Below the pieces are notes generated by a model. The model worked only from the letters and a program-made list of their open reading frames with translations. It was not told the DNA's origin and made no database searches. Below, one piece after another: positions 36,959-46,497 of a DNA stretch of 64,000 nt. Numbering within the stretch: position 1 is the stretch's first letter; every line of letters begins with the position of its first letter. Origin of the DNA: Acidovorax radicis (GTDB lineage Bacteria; Pseudomonadota; Gammaproteobacteria; Burkholderiales; Burkholderiaceae_C); NCBI RefSeq assembly GCF_020510705.1, contig NZ_CP075184.1, forward strand, positions 992,001 through 1,056,000, given 5' to 3'. The position numbers were made by a program, and so were the translations under genes.

Positions 36959-37323
36959 TGCCCATTCAGAAAGTACTGGTCGTCGACGACTCGAAGACCG
37001 AGTTGATGTTTTTGACCGACCTGCTTCAGAAAAAAGGCATGCAGGTCCGCACCGCAGAAAATGCCGATGAGGCTTTTCGCCGTTTGGCGGAAGAAAAGCC
37101 GGATCTGATTTTGATGGACGTGGTAATGCCCGGCCAAAATGGCTTCCAGCTCACGCGCGCCATTTCCCGTGATCCTCTGTATGCCGACGTGCCCATCATC
37201 ATGTGCACTAGCAAGAACCAGGAAACGGATCGTGTTTGGGGTATGCGCCAGGGCGCTCGCGGCTATATCACCAAGCCGGTTGATCCTGCCGAGTTGCAGG
37301 CCAAAATTGACGCTTTGAACTGA
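36958..37323 (+). CDS. pilH: Type IV pilus response regulator PilH
   Basis: Second CheY-like receiver of the Pil-Chp system; in Pseudomonas PilH acts on retraction or as a phosphate sink. It has 121 aa with VVDDSKTE at 8-15, phospho-acceptor D54 in LILMDVVMPG and ITKPVD. The ATG overlaps the pilG stop by one base and is preceded by a strong SD (AAGGAG, 7-base spacing). Distinguished from PilG by order and by the MDVVMPGQNGF motif typical of PilH. Confidence 0.94.
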   Translation: MPIQKVLVVDDSKTELMFLTDLLQKKGMQVRTAENADEAFRRLAEEKPDLILMDVVMPGQNGFQLTRAISRDPLYADVPIIMCTSKNQETDRVWGMRQGARGYITKPVDPAELQAKIDALN

Positions 37324-37338
37324 GGCCGCGGCGCGCTC

Positions 37339-37866
37339 ATGGCCAACCGCGAAGCCCTTCGAGACCTCCAAACACGGCTTGCTAGCCGCCTTCAGGCGGC
37401 AAGAACCGAAGGTGCGTCTGTTTCATCCTGGCTGGCTGTCGAGTCCGCTGGGAGTTTTTATTTGTTGCCACTGGGCCAGTCAGGGGAGATCTTCCCCTGG
37501 GGCTCGGTGCAGGCCGTTCCGTATACGCATAGCTGGTTTCTCGGAGTTGCCAATCTGCGTGGCGGTTTGGTGGGTGTGGTTGATCTCGCCGGGTTGATGG
37601 GCGTGGTGGCGCCGCGCACTGACCAAGCCTTGCAAGAAGCCAGTTTATTGGCCTTCAACGCCGCATTGGATGTCAATGCGGCGCTGCTAGTGGATCGCCT
37701 TGCCGGGCTGCGTGGGACCGATGCGTTTGTTTCGTCCGAACGCCCTGCCGAGGATTCGCCTGCTTTTTTTGGCACCACCTATATCGATTCCAGCGGCGCG
37801 CGCTGGCAGGAACTGAACTTGCAGATCCTGTCCCAACATCCCGCTTTTCTAAGCATCAGTGCTTGA
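37339..37866 (+). CDS. pilI: CheW-like adaptor PilI
   Basis: Adaptor that couples the receptor PilJ to the kinase ChpA. It has 175 aa with a single CheW domain (about residues 30-170). Features include the IFPWGSVQAVPYTHSWFLGVANLRGGLVGVVDL stretch (residues 51-83), which carries the conserved NLRG core. It lies 15 bases after pilH and 21 bases before pilJ, indicating an operon. The CheW fold is recognisable, but sequence similarity in the family is low. Confidence 0.9.
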   Translation: MANREALRDLQTRLASRLQAARTEGASVSSWLAVESAGSFYLLPLGQSGEIFPWGSVQAVPYTHSWFLGVANLRGGLVGVVDLAGLMGVVAPRTDQALQEASLLAFNAALDVNAALLVDRLAGLRGTDAFVSSERPAEDSPAFFGTTYIDSSGARWQELNLQILSQHPAFLSISA

Positions 37867-37887
37867 GTTCTTCTGTAAGGCTGCACC

Positions 37888-40176
37888 ATGTCTGTCGTCA
37901 ATCAATTTGGAAAAATGTTCAACCGGAAGCCCGATGGCGGCGATGCCGGTGTGGCCACGGGCGCGGCTGGCGACGGGCACGATGTCCTAGCAACCGGCGC
38001 GCTGGACGGTTCGCCGTTGCGTGACTCTTACCAAACTGATGCAATGAACAGCGTTCAGGGTGATCCGGATGGTTACACCCCTGAGACATCCTCGTCAGAC
38101 GGGGATGAGGATCTGATTTCTTTGCCTCTGTTGGGCAGCTCGACAGCAGCGGGTCATCAACGCCGGTTGTTGGCACTTTTGGCCGTGGGTGCGTTGGTGT
38201 TGGCTGGTGTCGTTTATTGGGTGCTGCAGCAGGCGGATCGCTCCGCGCAGCAACTGGCTGCTACCGGTCAATCGCTGATGCAGTCCCAGCGTCTGGCCAA
38301 GTCCGTTTCCCAGGCTCTGGTGGGTAGCCCCCAGGCCTTTCCCGACGTGGTGGAGAGTTCGGGCGTGTTGGCGCGCAACGTGCGCGCACTCAATGCGGGT
38401 GATGGAGAACTCCGCGTTCAATCTTTGGGCGAATCGTTCAAGTCGGATCTGGATGCAATCAACCCGTTGATGGAGCGCGCAGAGCGCAATGCTGGCGTGG
38501 TGATGGGTCAGCAAAAAATTCTGACGCAGGTGGGTGATGCTCTGCGCACCATCAATCGCCAGTCGTCTGATTTGCTGGAAATCGCAGAAACTGTCTCGTC
38601 GCTCAAGCTGCAGCAAAATGCGCCGGCCGCTGAAATCTCAGCTGCGGGCCAGTTGGTGATGTTGACCCAGCGTATCGGTAAATCGGCCAACGAATTCCAG
38701 ACCATGGAAGGCGTGAGCCCTGAGGCTGTGTTTCTGTTGGGCAAGGACTTGAACTCTTTCAAGGAAATTGCACAAGGTTTGCTGGATGGCAGCCCAGAGC
38801 TGCGTCTTACCGCCACCAAGGATGTGCAAACCCGTGAGCAGCTTGATGCCTTGCTCAAGCTCTACGAACAGACCCGTACCCAAGCCAGCGCCATTCTGGG
38901 CAATCTGCAAGGCCTGGTTTCGGCGCGCGAAGCGCAGTCCGCCATCATTGCCGACAGCGAGCCGCTGCGTCGTCAGATGGAAGAACTTCAAACGAAGTTG
39001 TCCACCCAAACCGGTCTAGGCGTGGGTCAGCTCGCGGCCCTGGCCTTGTCGGGTCTGTTTTTGCTGCTGTGCGGATTCGGTATTTCGCGCGTTCAACTGC
39101 TGGATAGCCGGGGTCGTCAGAGTGCAGCCGAAACGCAACAAAAAGATGCAAAGCGCCAGGAGCAAGAAGCCAAGCGCGTCAACGACGCGAATCAGGCGGC
39201 CATTTTGCGTTTGATGAACGAACTGCAGTCGGTGGCTGAAGGTGACTTGACGCAAGAAGCCACGGTGACGGAAGACATCACTGGCGCTATCGCTGACTCG
39301 GTGAACTACACCGTGGAAGAGTTGCGTCAGCTGGTGGGTAGCGTGCAGAACACGGCAACCCGCGTGGCGCAAACGACTGCGCAGGTAGACAGCACGTCCA
39401 CCGAGCTGCTGGCCGCATCCACCGAACAGCTGCGCGAGATTCGTGAAACGGGCCGCTCCGTTCTTGACATGGCCACCCGAATCAACGACGTGTCCACGCA
39501 AGCGCAAGAGTCCGCTACGGTGGCCCGTCAATCGCTGCAAGCTGCCGACTCTGGTCTCCAGGCTGTGCAGAACGCCATCGGGGGTATGAACTCGATTCGT
39601 GACCAGATCCAGGATACGTCCAAGCGGATCAAGCGCCTGGGTGAATCGTCCCAAGAGATTGGCGAAATCACTGAGCTGATTTCTGACATTACCGAGCAGA
39701 CGAACGTACTGGCTCTGAATGCCGCCATCCAAGCCGCCTCTGCTGGCGAAGCAGGCCGCGGTTTCTCGGTGGTGGCGGAAGAAGTGCAGCGTCTGGCTGA
39801 ACGTTCTGCCGATGCAACGCGCCAGATTTCTGCGCTGGTGAAAGCCATTCAGACCGATACCCAAGACGCTGTGGCCGCTATGGAGCGCTCCACGCAGGGT
39901 GTGGTCGAAGGGGCGCGCCTCTCGGATAGCGCAGGTACGGCACTGACGGAAATTGACCGTGTGTCGCGCCGTCTTGCGGAACTGATTGAGCAAATCTCGT
40001 CTTCGACGTCACGCGAAGCCGTTCTTGCCAACGAAGTGGCTGACAACATCCAGCACATTTTTGCGGTGACTGAACAAACGGGTGAGGGTACTCGTACCAC
40101 CGCGCAGCAAGTGCGCGAGCTTTCGCACATGGCTGAAGAACTGCGGCAATCGGTGGCTCGATTCAAAATTGCCTGA
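37888..40176 (+). CDS. pilJ: Type IV pilus methyl-accepting chemotaxis protein PilJ
   Basis: Membrane chemoreceptor of the Pil-Chp system. A cytoplasmic N-terminus of about 90 residues precedes transmembrane segment 1 (about 92-112, LLALLAVGALVLAGVVYWVL). A periplasmic PilJ-type helical sensor follows, then segment 2 (about 378-398, LAALALSGLFLLLCGFGI), a HAMP-like linker and a long signalling coiled coil with the tip EQTNVLALNAAIQAASAGEA (about 605-625). It has 762 aa. No methyltransferase or methylesterase gene (pilK/chpB) accompanies it. In Pseudomonas PilJ binds pilin or senses surface contact; here that is inferred from the family. Confidence 0.94.
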   Translation: MSVVNQFGKMFNRKPDGGDAGVATGAAGDGHDVLATGALDGSPLRDSYQTDAMNSVQGDPDGYTPETSSSDGDEDLISLPLLGSSTAAGHQRRLLALLAVGALVLAGVVYWVLQQADRSAQQLAATGQSLMQSQRLAKSVSQALVGSPQAFPDVVESSGVLARNVRALNAGDGELRVQSLGESFKSDLDAINPLMERAERNAGVVMGQQKILTQVGDALRTINRQSSDLLEIAETVSSLKLQQNAPAAEISAAGQLVMLTQRIGKSANEFQTMEGVSPEAVFLLGKDLNSFKEIAQGLLDGSPELRLTATKDVQTREQLDALLKLYEQTRTQASAILGNLQGLVSAREAQSAIIADSEPLRRQMEELQTKLSTQTGLGVGQLAALALSGLFLLLCGFGISRVQLLDSRGRQSAAETQQKDAKRQEQEAKRVNDANQAAILRLMNELQSVAEGDLTQEATVTEDITGAIADSVNYTVEELRQLVGSVQNTATRVAQTTAQVDSTSTELLAASTEQLREIRETGRSVLDMATRINDVSTQAQESATVARQSLQAADSGLQAVQNAIGGMNSIRDQIQDTSKRIKRLGESSQEIGEITELISDITEQTNVLALNAAIQAASAGEAGRGFSVVAEEVQRLAERSADATRQISALVKAIQTDTQDAVAAMERSTQGVVEGARLSDSAGTALTEIDRVSRRLAELIEQISSSTSREAVLANEVADNIQHIFAVTEQTGEGTRTTAQQVRELSHMAEELRQSVARFKIA

Positions 40177-40223
40177 CGCATTAGTCATCAACCAGCTGGC
40201 TCATAGCGGCCGGGGACGAATCC

Positions 40224-43200
40224 ATGTCATCTATTGATGTCAACAATGCACCGGCCACAGACGGGGCCCAGGGAGATCAAGACCTGGGTCCTTTGGCTTG
40301 GGTGCTTGACGAACTTCGCAAGTCACTCGACGGCGCTGTCAAGGCCATGCGCCGATTTGTGCGCGATGCCGAAGCTGCGCGCGAGTCCGATCTGGCAGCG
40401 CTAGATGCCGGCTCGTTGCGCATTGCGCGCCAGCAGTTGCATCAGGCCTGCGGTGCTCTGGAGATGGTGGGAATGGGGCCCCCTGCCTTGCTGCTGCGCT
40501 CTATGGAGTCTGCAGTACAGAGATTCGTTCAACGCCCTGAAACGTGCAGCGACGATGCTGCTGCGGTGATTGAGCGTGCGAGTTTTGCCCTGATCGAATA
40601 CCTTGAAACCGTGCTGGCGGGTAAATCCGTCTCGCCCGTGGCTTTGTTCCCCCAGTATCGAGACGCGCAGGCGTTGGCAGGTGCAGACCGTGTGCACCCC
40701 GCAGACCTCTGGCCTGTGGAGCGACGCTTCCGGGAACCAGAAGGAGCAGTTGCCGCGCCGCCGTTGCCCTATGGTGCGGAGGCTCGCGCACGCCTGGATT
40801 CGGCCGTATTGCGCATCGTGAAGTCGGGGGATCTCAAGGCTTCGTTGAGCTTGCGGGATACATGCCTGGGCTTCGTCGCGGCACAGACGGATCGTCAATC
40901 GCGGGCCTTCTGGAAAATCTGCGCGGGCTTTTTCGAAGCCTTCGGCAAGGGATTGCTGCCCCCCGACGTGTACGTCAAGCGTGTGGCGTCGCGTGTGCTC
41001 ATGCAATACGCAACGCTCGCCAAAGGCGATCCAACCATCGTGGATCGACTCGTTCAGGACCTTCTGTTCTTCTGTTCGCAGGCCCGCATCGCTGACCTGC
41101 CCGACGACGCCGCACCGTCGCTTCGTGCGGTGAGGCAAGCATTTTCGCTGGACCGCTTCAAGCCCGTTGACTATGAAACCGCCCGGTTCGGGCGTTTTGA
41201 CCCGGCCGTGTTGACGCAGGCCCGTAAGCGGATTGCCTCCGCAACGGAGACTTGGTCTGCATTGGCAGGTGGTGATCGCAACAAGCTCAAGCCCGCAGCA
41301 GACCAGTTCAGTCTGGTCTGTGATTCGCTGCGCAAGCTCCACCCTGGCAGCGAGAATCTTGCGCTAGCGCTGACGCGCGCCGTTGAATCGACTACCCGCT
41401 CAGGAGAGCCGCCATCTGCGGCCCTGGCGATGGAGGTTGCTACATCGGTGCTTTATCTCCAGGCGGCCTTTGAAGAGCTGGATGCTGCCGATGACCAGAT
41501 GGAGACCCGCGCAACCCGTCTCGCCGAGCGGCTGGATGCTGTAGGCGCCGGTGCCGAGCCTGAGCCACTGGAGCAATGGATGGAAGAGCTGTACCGCAGG
41601 GTCAGCGACAACCAGACCATGGGAAGCGTGGTAGATGAACTGCGCATCACGTTGGGTGAAGCGGAAAAAGCGCTGGACCAGTTTTTCCGCAATACCGACA
41701 CCACAGTCCTGGCGGCCGTGCCGGGGCACTTGGCGCAAATGCGCGGTGTCTTGTCGGTGCTTGGGCTGGATCAGGCGTCGCTCGCGGTGGTCCGCATGCG
41801 CGACACGGTAGAGCGCCTGTTGATCAACGAGATTCCCGAAGACGAACGCCAAGGTGTTTTTGAGAAGCTCGGCAACAGTCTGGGTGCTCTCGGCTTCCTG
41901 ATCGATATGCTGAGCTATCAACGCACGATGGCGCGCAAGCTTTTTGTCTATGACGAAGAGCTGGGAGAACTGCGGATACTCATGGGTAAAACCCGTGCGC
42001 GTGCATCGGATGCGAGTGAAGAGGCAACGTCCAAGCTGGAGGCCCGCTCTGCCACACCGGTTCCTGACGTGTTGCCGCGTTTTCCTGTGCGAGAACCAGC
42101 CAGCGAGCCCACAGACTTCGCGCCCTTCCCGGATTTCGAACCGGCACCTACCATCGGGGCGCCTGCATCGGTTGAGCCTGCAGCGTTGGCTCCCGAGATC
42201 AGCTTCGATGTACCCGCGCCGCAAGAAGTACCCGCGCCGCAAGAAGTACCTGCACCGCCAGAAGTACCTGCGTTGGCGCAAGCCGTGGCAGGGCCTGTCT
42301 CAACGGGCTCAGCTTCGGCTGCGTCTCCCGCAGACGAGCCTGAGGTGGAAGATGAATTGCTGGAGGTCTTCCTCGAAGAGGCTCGGGAAGTGGTGGGCAA
42401 TGGGTTGGCTGCGATCGCGCTGCTCAAGGACGAGCCCGGCAACCTGAGCGAGCAGACAACGCTGCGTCGGGCGTTTCACACCCTCAAGGGAAGTTCGCGC
42501 ATGGTGGGGCTCAATGACTTTGGCGAAGCCGCCTGGTCTATGGAGCAGATGCTGAATGTTTGGCTCGCTGAGCAAAAACCCATGCAGCCCGAGCTGCTGC
42601 AGTTGTCGTCGGATGCCCTCCATGCGTTTGCTCGCTGGGCCGATGGAATCGCACGGGGCGATGTGTCTGGCTGGGCGCCAGAGGCTTTCCGTAAATCGGC
42701 AGATGCGATGCGGGTTGACGGAACGTTCGTCCCTCTCGCACTGGCTGTGGAACCTGGTGCCTCTATGACGGCTGCTGCTGGCAGCGGCGTGAATGCGGCC
42801 GATGCAGTTCAAGAAGCGCTGCCAACGATTCCAGAATCCGCTGTGGAAGCGATTCCGGCCGTGGTGGAGGATGAGCCGGCCGTTGTCGACTTTCAGACGA
42901 CCGAAATGTCGGACCATGTTCCGGACGCGACCGGTGATGTATCCGAGCCTGCAGTGGCTGAAGAAATCGACTTTTCGGTTTTTGAGAGCGCATTGATGGA
43001 CGCTCCCGGCGAGCCAGCGGCACTCGATACGTCCAGCGCAGATTTTGTGCTTGATCTGGAGCTCCCGGACCTTGAGCCACAGGCCGAAGCCCAACCGCTG
43101 GCCACTCCGTCAGAAGACTTGTCTGTATTGCTGGACAAGGCAGCTCCCCAAGATACGGCACCATTGCTCGACCTAGAGTCTTTCAGCACGGCAGAGTTGG

Positions 43201-46200
43201 AGAGCTTGCTGGAGCCAGAGCCGCTGGGGTCGGATGCCCTGGCATCGGTTACCGCAGCCGATCTTGCGCCTGAACCGGTAACTGCAGAGACTGCTGAATT
43301 GTCGGAGCTGCTGTCACAAGACGAAATCACCAACGACGAAGCCGTCAAGGTGATCGATACGCTGCGTATCGGCATTCCTCTTTACAACGTTTATCTGAAC
43401 GAGGCCGATGAGTGGTCGCGTCGCTTGGTAACGTGTCTCCAGGAATGGTCGCTGGAACTGCATGAGCACCTGCCTGACAACGCCGTTGCACTTTCGCATT
43501 CGCTGGCCGGTAGCTCTGCAACCGTCGGTTTTACGGCATTGTCCGATCTGGCGCGGGTGCTTGAGCATGCTCTTCAGCATGTGCAGCTGCAATCCGGTGG
43601 AACGCAGGAGCAAGCGCAGGCCTTTATGGCTGCGGCAGAGGACATCCGTCGATTGTTGCACCAGTTTGCAGCAGGTTTCCTGAAGGATCCAAGCCCTGAA
43701 GTCTTGGATCAGCTGCGCCAAATTCTGGAAGCAGAGGTTGCCAATACCCTGTCTCCGCCAGAAGAAGACCTGCAAGCGTTTGTGGACGAAGCCGGGGCGG
43801 AGTCGGTCGGCGGTTTTGCCCCGCAAACAGTTGCAACACCTGAAGTTGCAACACCTGAGCCAGCGGCCCCCATGGTGGCGCCAACGGGGCATGTTGCCCC
43901 GGCGCTGTCCTCGGTGCTGCAAGAGCACGATCAGCATATCGATGATGCCATCGCTCGCGCAATTGCCATGAGTCCGGACGCGGACGATGACATTGATGCG
44001 ATTGACGTTATTGATCCCGATCTTTTTCCGATTTTCGAGGAAGAAGCAGCCGAGTTGTTGCCACAACTCGGTGGTGCGTTGCGTCAGTGGGCTGCTCGTC
44101 CAGATAACCTGGGTGCCCGTAGTGAGGTGCTTCGTGCATTGCACACGCTCAAGGGCAGTTCGCGTTTGGCGGGTGCCATGCGTTTGGGTGAAATGGCACA
44201 CAGGTTGGAGTCGGCCATCGAACAGATCGACGTCGACACCGTTACGTCCGATCAGGTGGAACCCCTGCAGGGTAGCTTTGACAGCCTGCAGGCCAACTTC
44301 GAGGCGCTGCGAACCATTGGCCAGGGCGCCGCGGATACGGTCACACCACTGCCGGTGCATGCTTCTCGCCCTGGTTCTGAAGCGCCTGCCGCGGTGACTG
44401 GATTGCCAGCCACCGAGGCCAATGCTGCGGTGCCAACGACTGCTGCATCTGCTGCATCTGCGGCGCCCGCAGTGAGACTGCCTGGACCGTCCCAGTTGGC
44501 TCCGTTGCGTGCGGCTGCCAACCAGTCGGTGCGCGTTCGTGCACAGATGCTCGACCGCTTGGTGAACCAGGCTGGCGAGGTGATGATCAGCCGTTCGCGA
44601 CTGGATGCGCGCATGGGGCAGTTCCGTACGTCGTTGTCCGATCTTTCTGGCAACCTTGACCGCTTGCGCCAGCAGCTCCGAGACATCGAGGTGCAGGCTG
44701 AGTCGCAAATGCAATCGAGACTCGCACTGTCGAAAGACTCAGCGGCTGGGTTTGATCCATTGGAGTTCGACCGCTTTACCCGCGTGCAGGAACTTACGCG
44801 CATGATGGCCGAGTCGGTGAACGACGTGGCCACCGTGCAGCGCAATCTGCAGCGTGCCATGGAAGGCGCGGAAGACGACTTGATTGCCCAGGGGCGCCAG
44901 GCGCGGGAGTTGCAGCGCGATCTGTTGCGCACCCGCATGGTGGAGTTCGAAGGCATCTCCGAGCGTCTGTATGCGGTGGTGCGCCAGGCATCAAAGGAAA
45001 CCGGCAAACAGATCAAGCTGGACATCACCGGAGGTTCCATTGAAATGGACCGGGGTGTGCTGGATCGCATGACGCCTGCGTTTGAACATCTGCTGCGCAA
45101 TTGCGTGGCCCATGGCATCGAAGAACCCCAGTTGCGCATTGCCGCAGGCAAGCCCGCATCGGGCACCATCACGGTGGACTTGAAGCACGAAGGCAACGAC
45201 GTATCGGTGGAGTTCCGGGACGATGGTGCAGGATTGAACTTGCCGCGCATTCGTGAAAAAGCACTCGCGCAAGGTATCGTGGCCTCGGATGCAGAGCTCA
45301 GCGACACAGATGCTGCCAATCTGATTTTCATGCCCGGTTTTTCTACCGCATCCGAAATTACCGGTCTTTCCGGTCGCGGTATCGGCATGGACGTTGTGCG
45401 TGCGGAAATCAATGCCTTGGGCGGACGCATTGAAACCTCCACCGAAGCGGGCAAAGGTGCCGCGTTCCGCATGGTCTTGCCTCTGACCACGGCCGTCACG
45501 CAGGTGGTGATGCTGCGTGCGGGCGATCTGGCCATTGGTGTACCTGCCAACGTGGTGGAGATTGTGCGGCGCACGTCGGCCTCCGATCTGGAAGAAGCGT
45601 ACCGCACAGGGTTCTTCGATGACGGCATGGAAAAACTGCCGTTCTTCTGGTCGGGCGCATTGCTGCAGGCCTCCGTGCGCAGTAACGAGCCCGCTGGCAA
45701 GACCCGCCCGGTGGTGATTTTCCGCAGTGCGGCCCAGCGCATCGCGCTGCACGTGGACGAAGTCTTGGGTAACCAGGAAGTGGTGGTGAAGAACCTCGGG
45801 CCCCAACTGTCCCGCTTGCCTGGCCTGGCCGGAATGTCGGTGCTGGCGTCGGGTGCCGTGGTGCTCATTTACAACCCGGTGGCTTTGGCTACGGTGTATG
45901 GCGACCAAGTACGCGCCCTGGGCGCAAACATGGCGCCGCAGCGCGATGGGCAAGAGGTGGTTGGCACCGGAAAATCGCTGGTATCCCCTCAATTGGCGGG
46001 GCCAAGCCAGGTGCCGCTAGTTCTGGTGGTGGATGACTCGATCACGGTACGCCGCGTGACGCAGCGGCTCCTGCAGCGTGAAGGTTATCGCGTGGCGCTT
46101 GCGGCAGACGGTTTGCAGGCTCTGGAACGCCTGCAGGAAGAGCGCCCGACCGTGGTGCTCTCCGACATCGAAATGCCCCGTATGGACGGTTTCGATCTGG

Positions 46201-46394
46201 CGCGCAATATCCGTGCAGATGGCGCCCTGCGCGATCTGCCCATCATCATGATCACCTCGCGGATCGCTGAAAAGCACCGCGAGCATGCGATGGAATTGGG
46301 CGTCAACCACTATCTGGGCAAGCCCTATTCGGACGAAGAGTTGCTGAGCCTGATCCAGCACTACGCCCGTATCGCGGCGGCCGCAGAGGCCTGA
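40224..46394 (+). CDS. chpA: Hybrid CheA-type histidine kinase ChpA/PilL of the Pil-Chp system
   Basis: Very large (2056 aa) chemotaxis kinase that phosphorylates PilG/PilH. Several Hpt-like modules precede the kinase core: a putative one at His73, canonical sites at His752 (FHTLKGSSR) and His1307 (LHTLKGSSR), and a variant at His1092 (HSLAGSS). Ala/Pro/Glu-rich linkers include a repeated PAPQEV unit near residues 660-680. Then come a dimerisation domain, a HATPase (HLLRNCVAHGIE, DDGAGLN, GRGIGMDVV), a CheW-like domain and a C-terminal receiver with D1937-D1938 and phospho-acceptor D1981. It follows pilJ by 47 bases. PilL is the name used in several betaproteobacteria. Confidence 0.95.
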   Translation: MSSIDVNNAPATDGAQGDQDLGPLAWVLDELRKSLDGAVKAMRRFVRDAEAARESDLAALDAGSLRIARQQLHQACGALEMVGMGPPALLLRSMESAVQRFVQRPETCSDDAAAVIERASFALIEYLETVLAGKSVSPVALFPQYRDAQALAGADRVHPADLWPVERRFREPEGAVAAPPLPYGAEARARLDSAVLRIVKSGDLKASLSLRDTCLGFVAAQTDRQSRAFWKICAGFFEAFGKGLLPPDVYVKRVASRVLMQYATLAKGDPTIVDRLVQDLLFFCSQARIADLPDDAAPSLRAVRQAFSLDRFKPVDYETARFGRFDPAVLTQARKRIASATETWSALAGGDRNKLKPAADQFSLVCDSLRKLHPGSENLALALTRAVESTTRSGEPPSAALAMEVATSVLYLQAAFEELDAADDQMETRATRLAERLDAVGAGAEPEPLEQWMEELYRRVSDNQTMGSVVDELRITLGEAEKALDQFFRNTDTTVLAAVPGHLAQMRGVLSVLGLDQASLAVVRMRDTVERLLINEIPEDERQGVFEKLGNSLGALGFLIDMLSYQRTMARKLFVYDEELGELRILMGKTRARASDASEEATSKLEARSATPVPDVLPRFPVREPASEPTDFAPFPDFEPAPTIGAPASVEPAALAPEISFDVPAPQEVPAPQEVPAPPEVPALAQAVAGPVSTGSASAASPADEPEVEDELLEVFLEEAREVVGNGLAAIALLKDEPGNLSEQTTLRRAFHTLKGSSRMVGLNDFGEAAWSMEQMLNVWLAEQKPMQPELLQLSSDALHAFARWADGIARGDVSGWAPEAFRKSADAMRVDGTFVPLALAVEPGASMTAAAGSGVNAADAVQEALPTIPESAVEAIPAVVEDEPAVVDFQTTEMSDHVPDATGDVSEPAVAEEIDFSVFESALMDAPGEPAALDTSSADFVLDLELPDLEPQAEAQPLATPSEDLSVLLDKAAPQDTAPLLDLESFSTAELESLLEPEPLGSDALASVTAADLAPEPVTAETAELSELLSQDEITNDEAVKVIDTLRIGIPLYNVYLNEADEWSRRLVTCLQEWSLELHEHLPDNAVALSHSLAGSSATVGFTALSDLARVLEHALQHVQLQSGGTQEQAQAFMAAAEDIRRLLHQFAAGFLKDPSPEVLDQLRQILEAEVANTLSPPEEDLQAFVDEAGAESVGGFAPQTVATPEVATPEPAAPMVAPTGHVAPALSSVLQEHDQHIDDAIARAIAMSPDADDDIDAIDVIDPDLFPIFEEEAAELLPQLGGALRQWAARPDNLGARSEVLRALHTLKGSSRLAGAMRLGEMAHRLESAIEQIDVDTVTSDQVEPLQGSFDSLQANFEALRTIGQGAADTVTPLPVHASRPGSEAPAAVTGLPATEANAAVPTTAASAASAAPAVRLPGPSQLAPLRAAANQSVRVRAQMLDRLVNQAGEVMISRSRLDARMGQFRTSLSDLSGNLDRLRQQLRDIEVQAESQMQSRLALSKDSAAGFDPLEFDRFTRVQELTRMMAESVNDVATVQRNLQRAMEGAEDDLIAQGRQARELQRDLLRTRMVEFEGISERLYAVVRQASKETGKQIKLDITGGSIEMDRGVLDRMTPAFEHLLRNCVAHGIEEPQLRIAAGKPASGTITVDLKHEGNDVSVEFRDDGAGLNLPRIREKALAQGIVASDAELSDTDAANLIFMPGFSTASEITGLSGRGIGMDVVRAEINALGGRIETSTEAGKGAAFRMVLPLTTAVTQVVMLRAGDLAIGVPANVVEIVRRTSASDLEEAYRTGFFDDGMEKLPFFWSGALLQASVRSNEPAGKTRPVVIFRSAAQRIALHVDEVLGNQEVVVKNLGPQLSRLPGLAGMSVLASGAVVLIYNPVALATVYGDQVRALGANMAPQRDGQEVVGTGKSLVSPQLAGPSQVPLVLVVDDSITVRRVTQRLLQREGYRVALAADGLQALERLQEERPTVVLSDIEMPRMDGFDLARNIRADGALRDLPIIMITSRIAEKHREHAMELGVNHYLGKPYSDEELLSLIQHYARIAAAAEA

Positions 46395-46406
46395 CCATGC
46401 GCTGCT

Positions 46407-46441
46407 CCCACAGACCCTGCTTTCGCCAGCGGGGCTGTGGT
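46407..46441 (+). other. Hairpin between chpA and the pilU-like gene
   Basis: CCACAG at 46408-46413 pairs with CTGTGG at 46435-46440, with further partial GC pairing inside. No T-tract follows, so it is a structured spacer rather than a clear terminator. Confidence 0.4.
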
Positions 46442-46497
46442 GTGCACCATATTGCGCGTGGTGCTGCGGGCTCGCGCCCCTTTTCTCGTCCGAGTCA

